A DNA stretch of 64,000 bases from Candidatus Nitrosopumilus sp. (GCF_028278985.1 NZ_JANQTA010000031.1:1-64000); one strand, 5' to 3'. Shown: positions 49,624 to 59,289, counted from the stretch's first letter. Notes: generated by a model not told the origin, from the sequence alone. Numbers and translations are program-made.

Positions 49624-50520
49624 TTATGGAGCAGCAGTTGTAACAGTAACTCCGTTTTCATTAGGAATAAATGTGTGCTCTGCTTGGGCCACTCTCTGCT
49701 CATTTACTTCAATCAAAACTGGATATGCTTGAACTGCTTTCTTTTTTACTAGGAAATCTAAAAGTTCTTTTGCTTTTTTAAATTCGTATTTCTTTGTAAT
49801 CCATCTTAATGCAAATGGAAGCATATTGAAATTCTCCCAAATGAAATCTAATAATTCATCTGCTTCTTCATTTTTTGTTTTCTTTCTAGAATTTAAGGCA
49901 AAAATATTCTTTATTTGTCCATTTCTTACAAATCCTCCCCCTTCAGAGGTGGTAACAAATGGTTCACATGCATAAGCAGAATTATCTGATAAGGAAAATC
50001 CTCCTACTGACCATATGTTGGGAATTGATTTGCCAGCATGAATTGTATATTGATCTAATGAATGTCCACTCAGATTTGCAATTGGCTTGAATCCCATCTG
50101 TTTAATTGTGGTTTCAATTTTTCTTCCAATATCACTTGCTTTAACTCCTGATTTTATCATAGACATTGCACCCCCTAGAGCTTCTTCTGCTGCTTGAACT
50201 AGTCCGTCAAATTGTGCATCATAACAAACAGTAACTGCCGTATCTGCAATGTATCCATTAATTTGTGCACCCAAATCAATTTTTATCAAATCATTATCTT
50301 TGATTGTTAAAGGATCATCAGGTTCTGCAGTATAATGTGCAGCAACTTCGTTGATACTTGTATTGACTGGAAATGCACATTTAGCTCCTCGCTTTTGAAT
50401 TTCTGATTCTATTTCTTCACAAATTTCATAAACTGTTTTTCCAATCCAATCTTTTGATCTGACCATTTCGCGAACTTCTCCTGCGATTTTTCCAGCCTTT
50501 TGATAATTTTCTATCTGCAC
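49624..50520 (-). CDS. map: type II methionine aminopeptidase
   Basis: 298 residues, archaeal type II MetAP removing N-terminal Met from new proteins. Dinuclear metal ligands are present: two Asp in KIDLGAQINGYIADTAVTV, His in NLSGHSLDQYTIHAG, Glu in ACEPFVTT and Glu in VAQAEHTF. The helical insertion of type II enzymes is present (residues about 195-245). Full length. Confidence 0.96.
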   Translation of the reverse strand: MQIENYQKAGKIAGEVREMVRSKDWIGKTVYEICEEIESEIQKRGAKCAFPVNTSINEVAAHYTAEPDDPLTIKDNDLIKIDLGAQINGYIADTAVTVCYDAQFDGLVQAAEEALGGAMSMIKSGVKASDIGRKIETTIKQMGFKPIANLSGHSLDQYTIHAGKSIPNIWSVGGFSLSDNSAYACEPFVTTSEGGGFVRNGQIKNIFALNSRKKTKNEEADELLDFIWENFNMLPFALRWITKKYEFKKAKELLDFLVKKKAVQAYPVLIEVNEQRVAQAEHTFIPNENGVTVTTAAP

Positions 50521-50581
50521 ATTTTTGAGTGATTTTTTACCTTTAAAATGATTATCTAATCTTTTTTCATAGAAATTTTTT

Positions 50582-50598
50582 CAGACATTCGATGTCTG
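50582..50598. promoter_or_regulatory. palindrome CAGACAT-TCG-ATGTCTG between map and response regulator
   Basis: Perfect 7-bp arms around three bases, 62 bases upstream of map and 51 upstream of the response regulator start. Position upstream of the likely TATA of the latter suits an operator. Confidence 0.35.
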
Positions 50599-50648
50599 TT
50601 CAATATGGACAAATGCTATGAATTAATGTAAATCATCAGTTATGAATT

Positions 50649-51638
50649 ATGAGCTTCTATAATACTCCAGCTTTGATTATTGAAGATAGTCCTGTTGTAG
50701 GGTTGATGCTTACCCAATATTTGAAAAAAATTGGTTTTACAGATGTTTTTAATGCTCAAACTGGAAAATCTGGAATTAGAACATTCATTGAATTAATTGA
50801 CTCCGAAAAAACTCCACTAGTCTTTCTTGATTTTGATTTACCTGATATGTCAGCATCTGAAATTACTCCTGAATTATTTTCAAAAACTCCTGAAGTGAAA
50901 ATTATTTTAGAAACTGCCCATGAAAAATCTGACGATTCTGTTCGAAATCTATTTGCATTAGGCGTTTCCCATTTTATCTCAAAACCTTTACGTTTTGATA
51001 ATCTCAAAGAAATTGTAAACACGATAAAAACTGAATTTGAATTAGATGAAAGTGTTGGAATGGAAACAGACTTTGATAAAATTAAGGACCATCTAGTTGT
51101 TGCACATAGGGCAAGTGTTACAAGAATTTCACAAACATGTGGGTTTTCTGCAGATCAGGTTCTGTCGTATTTACGAGGACTAGTATCACAAGGTGATGTA
51201 TTGGAAATGAATTCAATAAAAGAAATTTTGTGTAATAAATGTAATTCTGTAAATATCTCACAAGTTTTTTCTTGTCCTAAATGTAACTGCTCAAATTTTG
51301 AGCAAACAAAATTAATTGAACACTATGATTGTGGTGCAATAGAATTAGAAAGTGCATTTGTTGATGACAAATGTCCTCAATGTCATAAAGAGATTAAAGC
51401 GCTTGGTGTAGATTACCGAGTTATGCCGAATCTTTTTGTATGTAATGATTGTCAAGAAAAATTCCCAGAACCTACAATGGATCTGAATTGTATTAGATGT
51501 GGAAATAAATTTTCATTTACTGAAGCAAACTGGGTTCAAAGTCCAACTTTTATGTGGATGAAACAATCTATTGAAGAAAAACCTGTAGAAGATGTTTCTA
51601 ATGAAGAAATCTTAAAAGTTATTTCGGATTCTTCATGA
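50649..51638 (+). CDS. response regulator with winged-helix and TackOD1-type zinc output domain
   Basis: 329 residues. Receiver domain (1-120) with phospho-acceptor Asp61 (LDFDLPD), acidic pair E-D near the start (IIEDSP), Thr (LETAHE) and Lys in ISKPL. A short helical/winged segment follows (RISQTCGFSADQVLSYLRGLVSQGD). The C-terminal Cys-rich part has four C-x2-C pairs (CNKC, CPKC, CPQC, CNDC/CIRC) and YDCGAIE and YRVMPNLFVC, matching the Thaumarchaeal output domain TackOD1 as I remember it. Phosphorylated by an unlinked histidine kinase, perhaps 13949 (inference). Confidence 0.88.
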   Translation: MSFYNTPALIIEDSPVVGLMLTQYLKKIGFTDVFNAQTGKSGIRTFIELIDSEKTPLVFLDFDLPDMSASEITPELFSKTPEVKIILETAHEKSDDSVRNLFALGVSHFISKPLRFDNLKEIVNTIKTEFELDESVGMETDFDKIKDHLVVAHRASVTRISQTCGFSADQVLSYLRGLVSQGDVLEMNSIKEILCNKCNSVNISQVFSCPKCNCSNFEQTKLIEHYDCGAIELESAFVDDKCPQCHKEIKALGVDYRVMPNLFVCNDCQEKFPEPTMDLNCIRCGNKFSFTEANWVQSPTFMWMKQSIEEKPVEDVSNEEILKVISDSS

Positions 51639-51686
51639 CACTTGAAATTCACTGGTTTTTGTTATATTTCTTGAAAATCTGTGAAG

Positions 51687-51696
51687 CTTAAATTGG
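51687..51696 (+). promoter_or_regulatory. TATA-like box of tRNA-Pro
   Basis: GCTTAAATTG sits about 27 bases before the first base of the tRNA. Confidence 0.4.
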
Positions 51697-51715
51697 GCTA
51701 TTCTTTGGATTTACT

Positions 51716-51792
51716 GGGATCGTGGTCTAGCTTGGTATGATTCTGCGTTTGGGACGCAGAGGTCGCGCGTTCAAATCTCGCCGATCCCACCA
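51716..51792 (+). tRNA. tRNA-Pro (anticodon TGG), CCA encoded
   Basis: Acceptor GGGATCG pairs perfectly with CGATCCC (51782-51788), discriminator A, then an encoded CCA (51790-51792). Anticodon stem CTGCG/CGCAG encloses TTTGGGA, placing TGG at 34-36. T loop TTCAAAT has stem GCGCG/CTCGC with one C-T mismatch. The D stem has three pairs. No intron. The tRNA-Arg in this window has no encoded CCA. Confidence 0.93.
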
Positions 51793-51826
51793 TTATCTTA
51801 TTATCGAATAATCTTCTATTTTGTAA

Positions 51827-51896
51827 TGCCGAGCAATGAAGAAGAGTTAGAGTAATGACTTTGATATGAAGTAACTAATTGGCTCTGAGCCCGGCA
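51827..51896 (+). ncRNA. candidate kink-turn / C/D-box-like small RNA after tRNA-Pro
   Basis: Ends TGCCGAGC (51827-51834) and GCCCGGCA (51889-51896) pair except for one A-C. Just inside lie ATGAAGA (51836-51842, C-box-like, one base from RTGATGA) and CTGA (51885-51888, perfect D box), which could form the sheared G-A pairs and G-C of a kink-turn. Internal C'/D' boxes are not clear. No ORF fits the 51793-51928 gap. Confidence 0.35.
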
Positions 51897-51928
51897 CGTT
51901 TTTATCAATTCTGGATGGTCTTGATTTA

Positions 51929-52171
51929 ATGAAATTTGAAAAACGTGATGCAATCCTGATTGCAGGATTGCTCTTGTTTATGATTGGATTAATTCCATTC
52001 ATGTCTCCATTTTATGCAGTAATTGTTGTCTCCTTGATGTATTTTGGAATTAAATTCTATGTTGGTAAGCGTAAACAGTCTATTGAAAAAGATGTTGGGG
52101 AAGGACTTTGCATGGAATGTGGAAGTCCTGTTAAGAACAAAAAGTGCCCAAATTGTGATGCCAAGGAATAA
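51929..52171 (+). CDS. small membrane protein with C-terminal zinc ribbon
   Basis: 80 residues: basic start, two hydrophobic helices (AILIAGLLLFMIGLIPF and AVIVVSLMYFGIKFYV), a basic linker and a cytoplasmic C-x2-C...C-x2-C ribbon (LCMECGSPVKNKKCPNC). This zinc-ribbon-plus-membrane layout is common for archaeal proteins of unknown role. Confidence 0.75.
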   Translation: MKFEKRDAILIAGLLLFMIGLIPFMSPFYAVIVVSLMYFGIKFYVGKRKQSIEKDVGEGLCMECGSPVKNKKCPNCDAKE

Positions 52172-52308
52172 TTTCTACGCACGGCTTAAAACGTAAAAAG
52201 TTCAAAATTTAGCATGAACTTGAGATATAGGACTTTAACAATAAGCTCAACTTTTCCTCAATCCCATTCTAAAATGAGTCTTTTAGGCAAAAAAATCAGG
52301 AAATCGCA

Positions 52309-55300
52309 ATGAAAAACATGTATGCTTTGCTATCATTACTGTTAGTTGCAGGATTTACTATTCCAGCCTTTGCTCAATCTGCTGATAATGTAGTTATCAA
52401 TGAAGTAGATGTCAATCCACCCGGAAATGATGCTGCATCTGTTTCAGAATGGGTAGAATTGTACAATCCAACTGACAATCCAATTGATTTAGGAGGATGG
52501 CAAATTGCTTCAACAACTGTACTAAAGAAAACAATGACTATTCCTGATGGTACCTTTATTGAACCAGGACAATTTCTAACTTATTCTTATCAAAGTGTTT
52601 GGTTTACTGATTCAAATGAATCAGTTGAGTTACGTGATGAAAATGGAATTGTAATTGACAAGACTCCTTTAATTGCAGATATTCAAAATGATTTTTCATC
52701 TTGGCAAAGAATCTATGATGGATTTGATTTCGACAGTGCAGATGATTGGAAGTTTGTTACATCCACTGCAGGTTCTTCAAATGGAAAATTAATTGAAACA
52801 CAAGAATCAGAAGGCGTAACAATAACTTTGGATTCTGAAAAATCTTCCTACTTGTTTGGTGAAACTGCAGTTATTCATGGTACTGTATCTGAAGAAGTAT
52901 TTATTGAAAAACCATTTTTTAAACCAGAATCAATTACATTGACTATCTCTGGTCCAAATTATAATGACGTCTTAACATTATATCCTGATCTAAATCTAAA
53001 TTATGAAACAACATTAACTCTTCACCAAGTTCTTGGAATCAATGAAGGAAAATATGATGTGACAGCAATTTATGCTGACTCTACTGCAACTACTTCGTTT
53101 AATGTTGGATTTGAAATTATTGAAACTGAAGAGATAGAAGATTCTGAATTAGGAATTGTTTCAGATAAATCTCAGTATATTCCTGGCGAATTTGTCACTA
53201 TCACAGGTTTTGCAACTGATATTATTCCATTTGAGGGAATGTCTTTTACTGTAACTGATGGTGCTGGAGAGTTAGTTTCACAGGGAACATTATTCCCCGT
53301 AAATGGTGAATTCAAAACTAGTTTCTTTGTTACAACTGTTAATCCTAATTTGGGAGAATACAGCATAAATGCAGAATACTATGGCCAATCTCTCACAAAT
53401 ACATTTGAAGTAATTGAAGATGTGAAAGAAGACGTTCCAATTTCATTATGGACTGATAGTCCTGCATATGCATTAGGTGATACTGTTCAAATTACAGGCA
53501 GACTAAATGATGTTTGGATTAGTACATTAGATTTAGAAATTGTTCAAACTAAACAAACTTCTATTTCAACAACAAGTGATTCTAGCTTTAAAATTTTAGA
53601 TGGACTTCAAATTCAAGGTGATGGAACATTTAGTTATTCATTTGTAATTCCTGATAATTCAATTCGTTATGGTGACTACAAAATTACTGTATCCAAAGAC
53701 ATTGGTTCAGCTACAACAATTGTTTCAGCTGTTGAAGATCCTAGTACTTTTGTAGCATCTGATGATCCACTCACAGTTCAAACCGACAACCAACTTTATG
53801 ATATTGGAGATGAAATAATTGTAAGTGGATTTGTAAAGGATCCATTTAGTAACTCTAGTTATTCTACAGGAAGTTCTGTAAAAATTACAATCAAACATGA
53901 GGATGGAACTCCTTTAGAGATAATTGGTTTACCTGAAGGTGAGCAATCATTACATTCTGGTGGAATCGTTGTTGGTTATGATTTTACTGCCATTCCTGAA
54001 ACTTCAGGAAGTTATTCTGTTTCAATTGGTGTAACACAAAATATTTTTACTGAAGGAAATTATGTTGTAAAATCTCAGTACCAAGATCATATTGCAACTA
54101 GTTCCTTTACTGTTGCAAATTCTCTAAGTCTTGAAGATGGGGCTTTAATTTCCACTGACAAAGAAGTTTATGGATTGGGTGAAACAGTTACTATGACTGG
54201 AATAATTCCTCCTACAGGTGCTCATTCAGTTGACGTTTCTCTAATTCGTCCTGACGGTACTAGAACAAATTCTGGCGCATCTGTTGATAATCAACGATTT
54301 ACCTGGTCATGGACTACTCCGATATCAGAAAAATATCAAAATATTAAATCTGATGAAGGCAGAGAAGGAAATACCTCTAATCTAGGAATTTATCGAATTA
54401 TAGTTTCAACTGATTCTATGAGTGAAAATATTTTCTTTAAGGTTTCAGATGATCCTTCCAATGACTCTTTATCCCAAGAACCAATTGTTGTAGGAACTGA
54501 AAAATCTCTCTACAAAGTTGGTGAAAAACTTCGTGTCACTGGAAATGTGATGGTTGTCCAACAAGGAGATGAGGGAATTGTTGTTCCCCATAGAGTTACA
54601 ATCAAAGTCTTAGATGGAACATTCCCATTCAAGCAAATTCATGAAGCCCAAGTCTATCCAACTCAGGGAGGAGACTTTACTAGCCTGTTTGAATTACCTG
54701 CAACTGTTTTCCCTGAAGGTGAATACACTGTTAAAGCCAATTATCAATCAACTTCTGCTCAATCTAAATTTACAGTAGCAAATGATTTTCTCTTTGGTTC
54801 TGATGCTGAATTGGAATTATTACTATCTGTTGACAAATCTGAATATTATCCTGGAGATACTGTAATTGTTACAGGAAAGCCTTCAAAGTTGGTTTATCTG
54901 GAAAAATTTGATGTTAGTTTCATTCAACAATCAGAGAACTCTATTACATGTGGTTCATTTTATTGTGGAGAACATGTTGGACCAATTACATCTATTCTAC
55001 CTAGCCCATCAGGTTCATTTACACACGAATTAATGATTGATGATTCTCCTTCCTCAATTGGTTCTTATGAAATTACAGTTGACGCAGACTTTGATACTCA
55101 ATCAATTCAGTTTGATGTTATAGAGAAGCCTGCAACTCCAAAACTAGATACTGTAATTGAAAAACAAAATAGAATCTCTGAAAGTACTGTTCCAATATTT
55201 ACTGAAGAAAAAATCGTAGATTCCGGCACTATTGCACCTAGAGTTGTTTCTGGCTCCTTAATTACTCCTGATAGAAATGATTCTGATGATGTAAATCTCA

Positions 55301-55581
55301 AAGTTTCTACTGTTACAGGAGTTTGTATTATTGGTCCTGATGCAGAGTGTCTTGTTCGTGAATCAACTAGAAAACCTGGACAAATCTATGATGTAGTAGA
55401 AGTTGATGGAATGAGTCTAAATGTAAGGTATAGTGGTCCTGATGTTCGCCTGGAAAAATTCAGTATTTTACCTGAATCTTCTATTGCCTTTTTACCTGAT
55501 GCAAATTGGAATGTTGAAGTAATCAAAGAAGATCAAGTTTCTAGATTTTACTACAAGGTTACTTACAAATCTCTAGAGTAA
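52309..55581 (+). CDS. large secreted lamin-tail-domain protein with seven Ig-like repeats
   Basis: 1090 residues. Signal peptide; lamin-tail domain at residues 27-150 (VVINEVDVNPPGND, EWVELYNPTDNPIDLGGW); then seven ~100-residue beta repeats starting near residues 175, 285, 382, 492, 616, 730 and 841. Each opens D-K-x-x-Y-x-x-G-[DE]-x-[IV]-x-[IV]-x-G, the same motif as in the Ig-like domain at 3470. The last ~150 residues differ and hold a Cys pair (VCIIGPDAECLV). Probably a surface adhesin or scaffold (inference). No membrane anchor or PEFG-type tail is seen. Confidence 0.88.
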   Translation: MKNMYALLSLLLVAGFTIPAFAQSADNVVINEVDVNPPGNDAASVSEWVELYNPTDNPIDLGGWQIASTTVLKKTMTIPDGTFIEPGQFLTYSYQSVWFTDSNESVELRDENGIVIDKTPLIADIQNDFSSWQRIYDGFDFDSADDWKFVTSTAGSSNGKLIETQESEGVTITLDSEKSSYLFGETAVIHGTVSEEVFIEKPFFKPESITLTISGPNYNDVLTLYPDLNLNYETTLTLHQVLGINEGKYDVTAIYADSTATTSFNVGFEIIETEEIEDSELGIVSDKSQYIPGEFVTITGFATDIIPFEGMSFTVTDGAGELVSQGTLFPVNGEFKTSFFVTTVNPNLGEYSINAEYYGQSLTNTFEVIEDVKEDVPISLWTDSPAYALGDTVQITGRLNDVWISTLDLEIVQTKQTSISTTSDSSFKILDGLQIQGDGTFSYSFVIPDNSIRYGDYKITVSKDIGSATTIVSAVEDPSTFVASDDPLTVQTDNQLYDIGDEIIVSGFVKDPFSNSSYSTGSSVKITIKHEDGTPLEIIGLPEGEQSLHSGGIVVGYDFTAIPETSGSYSVSIGVTQNIFTEGNYVVKSQYQDHIATSSFTVANSLSLEDGALISTDKEVYGLGETVTMTGIIPPTGAHSVDVSLIRPDGTRTNSGASVDNQRFTWSWTTPISEKYQNIKSDEGREGNTSNLGIYRIIVSTDSMSENIFFKVSDDPSNDSLSQEPIVVGTEKSLYKVGEKLRVTGNVMVVQQGDEGIVVPHRVTIKVLDGTFPFKQIHEAQVYPTQGGDFTSLFELPATVFPEGEYTVKANYQSTSAQSKFTVANDFLFGSDAELELLLSVDKSEYYPGDTVIVTGKPSKLVYLEKFDVSFIQQSENSITCGSFYCGEHVGPITSILPSPSGSFTHELMIDDSPSSIGSYEITVDADFDTQSIQFDVIEKPATPKLDTVIEKQNRISESTVPIFTEEKIVDSGTIAPRVVSGSLITPDRNDSDDVNLKVSTVTGVCIIGPDAECLVRESTRKPGQIYDVVEVDGMSLNVRYSGPDVRLEKFSILPESSIAFLPDANWNVEVIKEDQVSRFYYKVTYKSLE

Positions 55582-55612
55582 CCACAAAATACTATCATTT
55601 TGGTAGAAATCT

Positions 55613-56104
55613 ATGAGAATACAAGTTCTGATGTTTTATCAGGATGATCCAAAAAAATGCACAGCGGCTAAAATGGTAAAATTTGGACTTGCACAAAATA
55701 TTAAAAAAATTGGTAGTAAGGGGTTGGTATTAGATCCTTTTTCAGAAAAATATCTTTTACCTGCTGACAAAAATTTAGTTTCCTCAATTGTTGGAATTGA
55801 TTGTTCTTGGAATCTTGCAGAACAGGCATTTTCAAAAAAATTCAGTGGAATTAAACGTAAACTTCCGCCTCTTCTTGCTGGAAATCCAGTAAATTATGCC
55901 AAACTCAATAAACTAACTACTGTGGAAGCCATAACTGCCAGTCTGTTTATTCTTGGTTTTTCTCAACAAGGTTTGGAATTACTTGATAAATTCAAGTGGG
56001 GACATACTTTCTATGAATTAAATCAAAATCTTTTACATGATTATGCTAATGCCAAAAAACAAGATGATATTGAATCTATTTTACGTGATTATGATTTAGC
56101 GTGA
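55613..56104 (+). CDS. tsr3: Tsr3: rRNA aminocarboxypropyltransferase
   Basis: 163 residues of the DUF367/Tsr3 family, which transfers the aminocarboxypropyl group of SAM to a hypermodified pseudouridine of small-subunit rRNA. Motifs: DPKKCTAAKMVKFG, LDPFSEKYLLPAD, GIDCSWNLAE, KLPPLLAGNPVNYA and LTTVEAITASLFILG. Complete. Its last nine bases overlap the end of the convergent solute-binding protein gene. Confidence 0.95.
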   Translation: MRIQVLMFYQDDPKKCTAAKMVKFGLAQNIKKIGSKGLVLDPFSEKYLLPADKNLVSSIVGIDCSWNLAEQAFSKKFSGIKRKLPPLLAGNPVNYAKLNKLTTVEAITASLFILGFSQQGLELLDKFKWGHTFYELNQNLLHDYANAKKQDDIESILRDYDLA

Positions 56105-58555
56105 TTTCTTCTTTATGTAAATAATTATTCCAATGGTTATGATGATTGGGATGATTATTAGAATTTCATAGTTTTGTTTTTCAACAAATTCCTTATCCTC
56201 TGAAATTGAATTTCCAGGCAGTTTTATTTCTGATGATGATAAGATGAAACTTGTTTCATAAAAATCAGGTTTGAGTACAGAGTCTGAAATTGCAAAAATT
56301 TTGATATTATTTGCACCTATCTCTAAATTCTTTATTTCTTCAGAACTAACTTTGATAGTAGTTTCTTTTTCGATATTCTTAATGTGACTAGAAGTGACTA
56401 GCTCTCCATGACTATTTGTTAGAAAATACAAAATGGAATCTGCATTTGAAGTATTGACAATGATTTCTGATTCTGTATCTTGACTGATGATGCTTTTAGC
56501 TTCAACACTTTCTATTGTGGGGAAATTTGGACTTTCAAAATTTGACCATTTTCCAGTACTAAATGGATATGATTTATCTGAAAATGCTTGAACAAGTATG
56601 GTTCTTGATTCTGGAGCATATGATTTGAGATAAAATGGACCATTGCTAATTACTGCGTGATTGTTTCTTTCTATCCACCCACTTGATGTGTTATATCTAT
56701 CGTAGAAATATTTTGAATCTATGCCTTTGCCCTCAAATACTTTTGGGATATGATTGGTTTTTGCAAATTTATCTAAATTGTTTTTTATCTGATTTGCATC
56801 ATTTGGGATAATTAGGGAAAGCCAACTGATGTTTTTGCTTGTAGCCCCAGATCTTGAAAAAGAAACCTTTCCATCTAAGACTGCTTTTTCCATTGATGCT
56901 GTAATTTCCCACGGGACAGTACTCCACAACACTGCCCAGTTTGCTATCTCTCCTTTATCAAAATGCCAATAATCCACAAAAATTTCAATTGTATCACTAT
57001 CAACTTGTTTTATGCCTTTAATTGTCTGAATACTTTGTGCTGCTCTAGGTGTAAATTCTGTATCAAATGTTTTATCATTCTCGTCTGTTTGAGTTCCCCA
57101 TTCTACTGTAAAGTACAATGAATGTAGAATATCATTGATATCCATTGGAATACCGTTATGCCAATTTCCAAATTCAAAATCAAATGTTACTTTACTAGTA
57201 GCTTTATTTCCTTCTCCAATTTTTTCCCAACTTTGTGTAGTAGGATTCCACATTTCAAAATCTGATGGAATTTCTAATTTTTCATCTGGCCCTGCTGTTT
57301 CGACAATCCAATTAGTCCTAATTGGAATTGTTTCACCTGTAAATGGATGTTTGAATGTACCAGGATCAGAAATGATTCCCCATATGTGGCGACTGTAACT
57401 GTCTGTTAAACCCATTACTGGATTCCATGCCCCTTGATAGATTTGCTTGACACCAATAGATAATTCCTGATTATCTCCTTGTGCATTAATTGGTGTAAAT
57501 CTACTGGGAACTCCTGCTCCAAAGTCATTTACAATTCCTGAAATATTTTCATTTGCTACATATTGATCAATTTTACTGGCCAAAAATACTCTGATAGATT
57601 CATTGATCCCCTCAGAAACTGCTTCTTGAATCAATTGAGTTCTTTCTTCAGATGAACTAAAATCTCCTGTGTAGATTTTCTGTGTGAGTGAATCTAATTT
57701 TTCATTTTGATAATTCCAATAAGTAGGATCATTGAATCCGGGCATATTGGAAAACCATGGGGAATACATCTGTCCCAATCCTACTGAATCATATTTTACA
57801 AAGGCAGAACGACTCCAACCTTCTGTGTAAAGATTCCATTTCACTTCAGCTGGATTAGAACCATACACTAGAACAAATGCTTTATTCAAATCTCCAAATT
57901 CTTTTTTGACAACAAATCCTGATTTTTCTAATTCAACTGATAATAACTCTCCAATTGATTTTCTTACGGGATCATCACTTCTAATAAAAATTGTAATCTC
58001 TATTGGTTCTGAATTAATTTCCCATCTGTTATCATTTTTTGTAGCTCCTACACCATACAAGGATTTTTCAATCATTTCATTTGCAAGTGTTGGATTGTAT
58101 CTGAAATTGAATTTCTCTAATACTTCGATAATTGTCAAAAACTCTGGATCTGCAGGACTATAGTATGACGAAATTGGTGAGCCATAACCTCCCATCAATT
58201 CATTGACAATTAATTTTCTATCTACTAGATAGTTTAATGCAAATCTTACATCCTTTATTGAGAATGGATTGAATTTTTCTGATTCTGCAGGATTTGTCAA
58301 AATACTATATGATCCTCCTGTAGAATCAAACACATTAAGTCCTTCTCGTGCCTGCTGATTCTCTAATCTATCTGATGAAATTCTATAATAATACAAATCT
58401 AAATTTCCATTTCTAACTTCTTCAAGGGCCGTGTTTTCATCTAAATATTGAATGAACTTAACAGAGTCAAAAAAAGAACTTTTTTCTGAAAAAGAATCTT
58501 CAAAAATTATTCCGCTTGCTAAAAGAGCTAGTACTAACACTAGCATTTTTTTCAT
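56096..58555 (-). CDS. membrane-anchored ABC-type (family 5) extracellular solute-binding protein
   Basis: 819 residues. Signal peptide, two-lobed SBP_bac_5 (oligopeptide/nickel-type) fold (FNPFSIKDVRFALNYLVDRKLIV; FEFGNWHNGIPMDINDILHSLYF), a linker beta domain and a C-terminal membrane helix (YEILIIIPIIITIGIIIYIKKK), so it stays on the membrane. Longer than typical (500-600 residues). No permease or ATPase gene is adjacent; the partner transporter must be elsewhere. Confidence 0.88.
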   Translation of the reverse strand: MKKMLVLVLALLASGIIFEDSFSEKSSFFDSVKFIQYLDENTALEEVRNGNLDLYYYRISSDRLENQQAREGLNVFDSTGGSYSILTNPAESEKFNPFSIKDVRFALNYLVDRKLIVNELMGGYGSPISSYYSPADPEFLTIIEVLEKFNFRYNPTLANEMIEKSLYGVGATKNDNRWEINSEPIEITIFIRSDDPVRKSIGELLSVELEKSGFVVKKEFGDLNKAFVLVYGSNPAEVKWNLYTEGWSRSAFVKYDSVGLGQMYSPWFSNMPGFNDPTYWNYQNEKLDSLTQKIYTGDFSSSEERTQLIQEAVSEGINESIRVFLASKIDQYVANENISGIVNDFGAGVPSRFTPINAQGDNQELSIGVKQIYQGAWNPVMGLTDSYSRHIWGIISDPGTFKHPFTGETIPIRTNWIVETAGPDEKLEIPSDFEMWNPTTQSWEKIGEGNKATSKVTFDFEFGNWHNGIPMDINDILHSLYFTVEWGTQTDENDKTFDTEFTPRAAQSIQTIKGIKQVDSDTIEIFVDYWHFDKGEIANWAVLWSTVPWEITASMEKAVLDGKVSFSRSGATSKNISWLSLIIPNDANQIKNNLDKFAKTNHIPKVFEGKGIDSKYFYDRYNTSSGWIERNNHAVISNGPFYLKSYAPESRTILVQAFSDKSYPFSTGKWSNFESPNFPTIESVEAKSIISQDTESEIIVNTSNADSILYFLTNSHGELVTSSHIKNIEKETTIKVSSEEIKNLEIGANNIKIFAISDSVLKPDFYETSFILSSSEIKLPGNSISEDKEFVEKQNYEILIIIPIIITIGIIIYIKKKSR

Positions 58556-58638
58556 ATTCTCGACTTGTTTTGCTTATAATAAAATCTATTTCATAATACC
58601 CTTGAACTTTAACTCCTAAAACCTATATCTTCCTGTAG

Positions 58639-59289
58639 ATGATTGTTGCTCAGATGAAGTTTCATTCTAAAATGATTTTGGGATTAAAAGGAATTATTCA
58701 AGATGGTGTAACTGTTGAAGATTTCTCAGCTGTAACTTCCCTGCCTCAATCTGACTGTGAAACAATTTTAGACATGCTTGCAAAAAATAATTTTTGTACA
58801 TTTGAAAATTCGTTTTATTATTTTGAATCTGGCGCAAAATTAAAAATTGCATTAAGCATGCTAGAAAACGGATTTCCAATAGATGAGATCTCTGAATCTT
58901 TGGATTGGAGAGACTTTGAAGGCTTGACTGGTGAGATATTATCCTCCAAAAATTTTGCTGTAATTAAAAACATGATGCTTACAAAACCTCGAATGGAAAT
59001 TGATGTTGTTGGAATTAGATTAGGTGTTGCAATGTTAATTGATTGCAAACACTGGAAACGATATAGTTCCTCATCACTTTCTACAGCAGTATCAAAACAA
59101 ATTGAACGAACTAAGCAATATGTTGCAAAAACTGAGGGTTCTGTAGCTGTACCTGTTATTGTAACATTATATCAAGATAAAATTGACTTTATTGATGGTG
59201 TTCCTATAGTTCCGATTTTCCAATTTTCTTCATTTGTAGATGAGTTTTATGGAAATATTGATCAGATGCGGACTATAGAAAAAGACTAG
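58639..59289 (+). CDS. winged-helix plus PD-(D/E)XK nuclease-like protein
   Basis: 216 residues (ATG 58639 or 58654). N-terminal helical/winged part (VEDFSAVTSLPQSDCETILDMLAKNNF) precedes a nuclease-like core: a Glu in FEGLTGEIL, then MEIDVVGIRLGVAMLIDCKHW, giving E...D-x(10+)-D-C-K, the catalytic layout of Mrr/archaeal Holliday-junction-type nucleases. The catalytic triple is intact, with Asp at the first position of D-x-K. No methylase neighbour, so repair or unknown housekeeping is more likely than restriction. Tail overlaps DUF2070. Confidence 0.78.
   Translation: MIVAQMKFHSKMILGLKGIIQDGVTVEDFSAVTSLPQSDCETILDMLAKNNFCTFENSFYYFESGAKLKIALSMLENGFPIDEISESLDWRDFEGLTGEILSSKNFAVIKNMMLTKPRMEIDVVGIRLGVAMLIDCKHWKRYSSSSLSTAVSKQIERTKQYVAKTEGSVAVPVIVTLYQDKIDFIDGVPIVPIFQFSSFVDEFYGNIDQMRTIEKD

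Noticed and set aside
49505-49732. Plus-strand 75-codon frame across the end of map
   Set aside because: Antisense to map and to the 37-residue zinc-ribbon frame, whose CPKC...CPSC pattern is far more protein-like.
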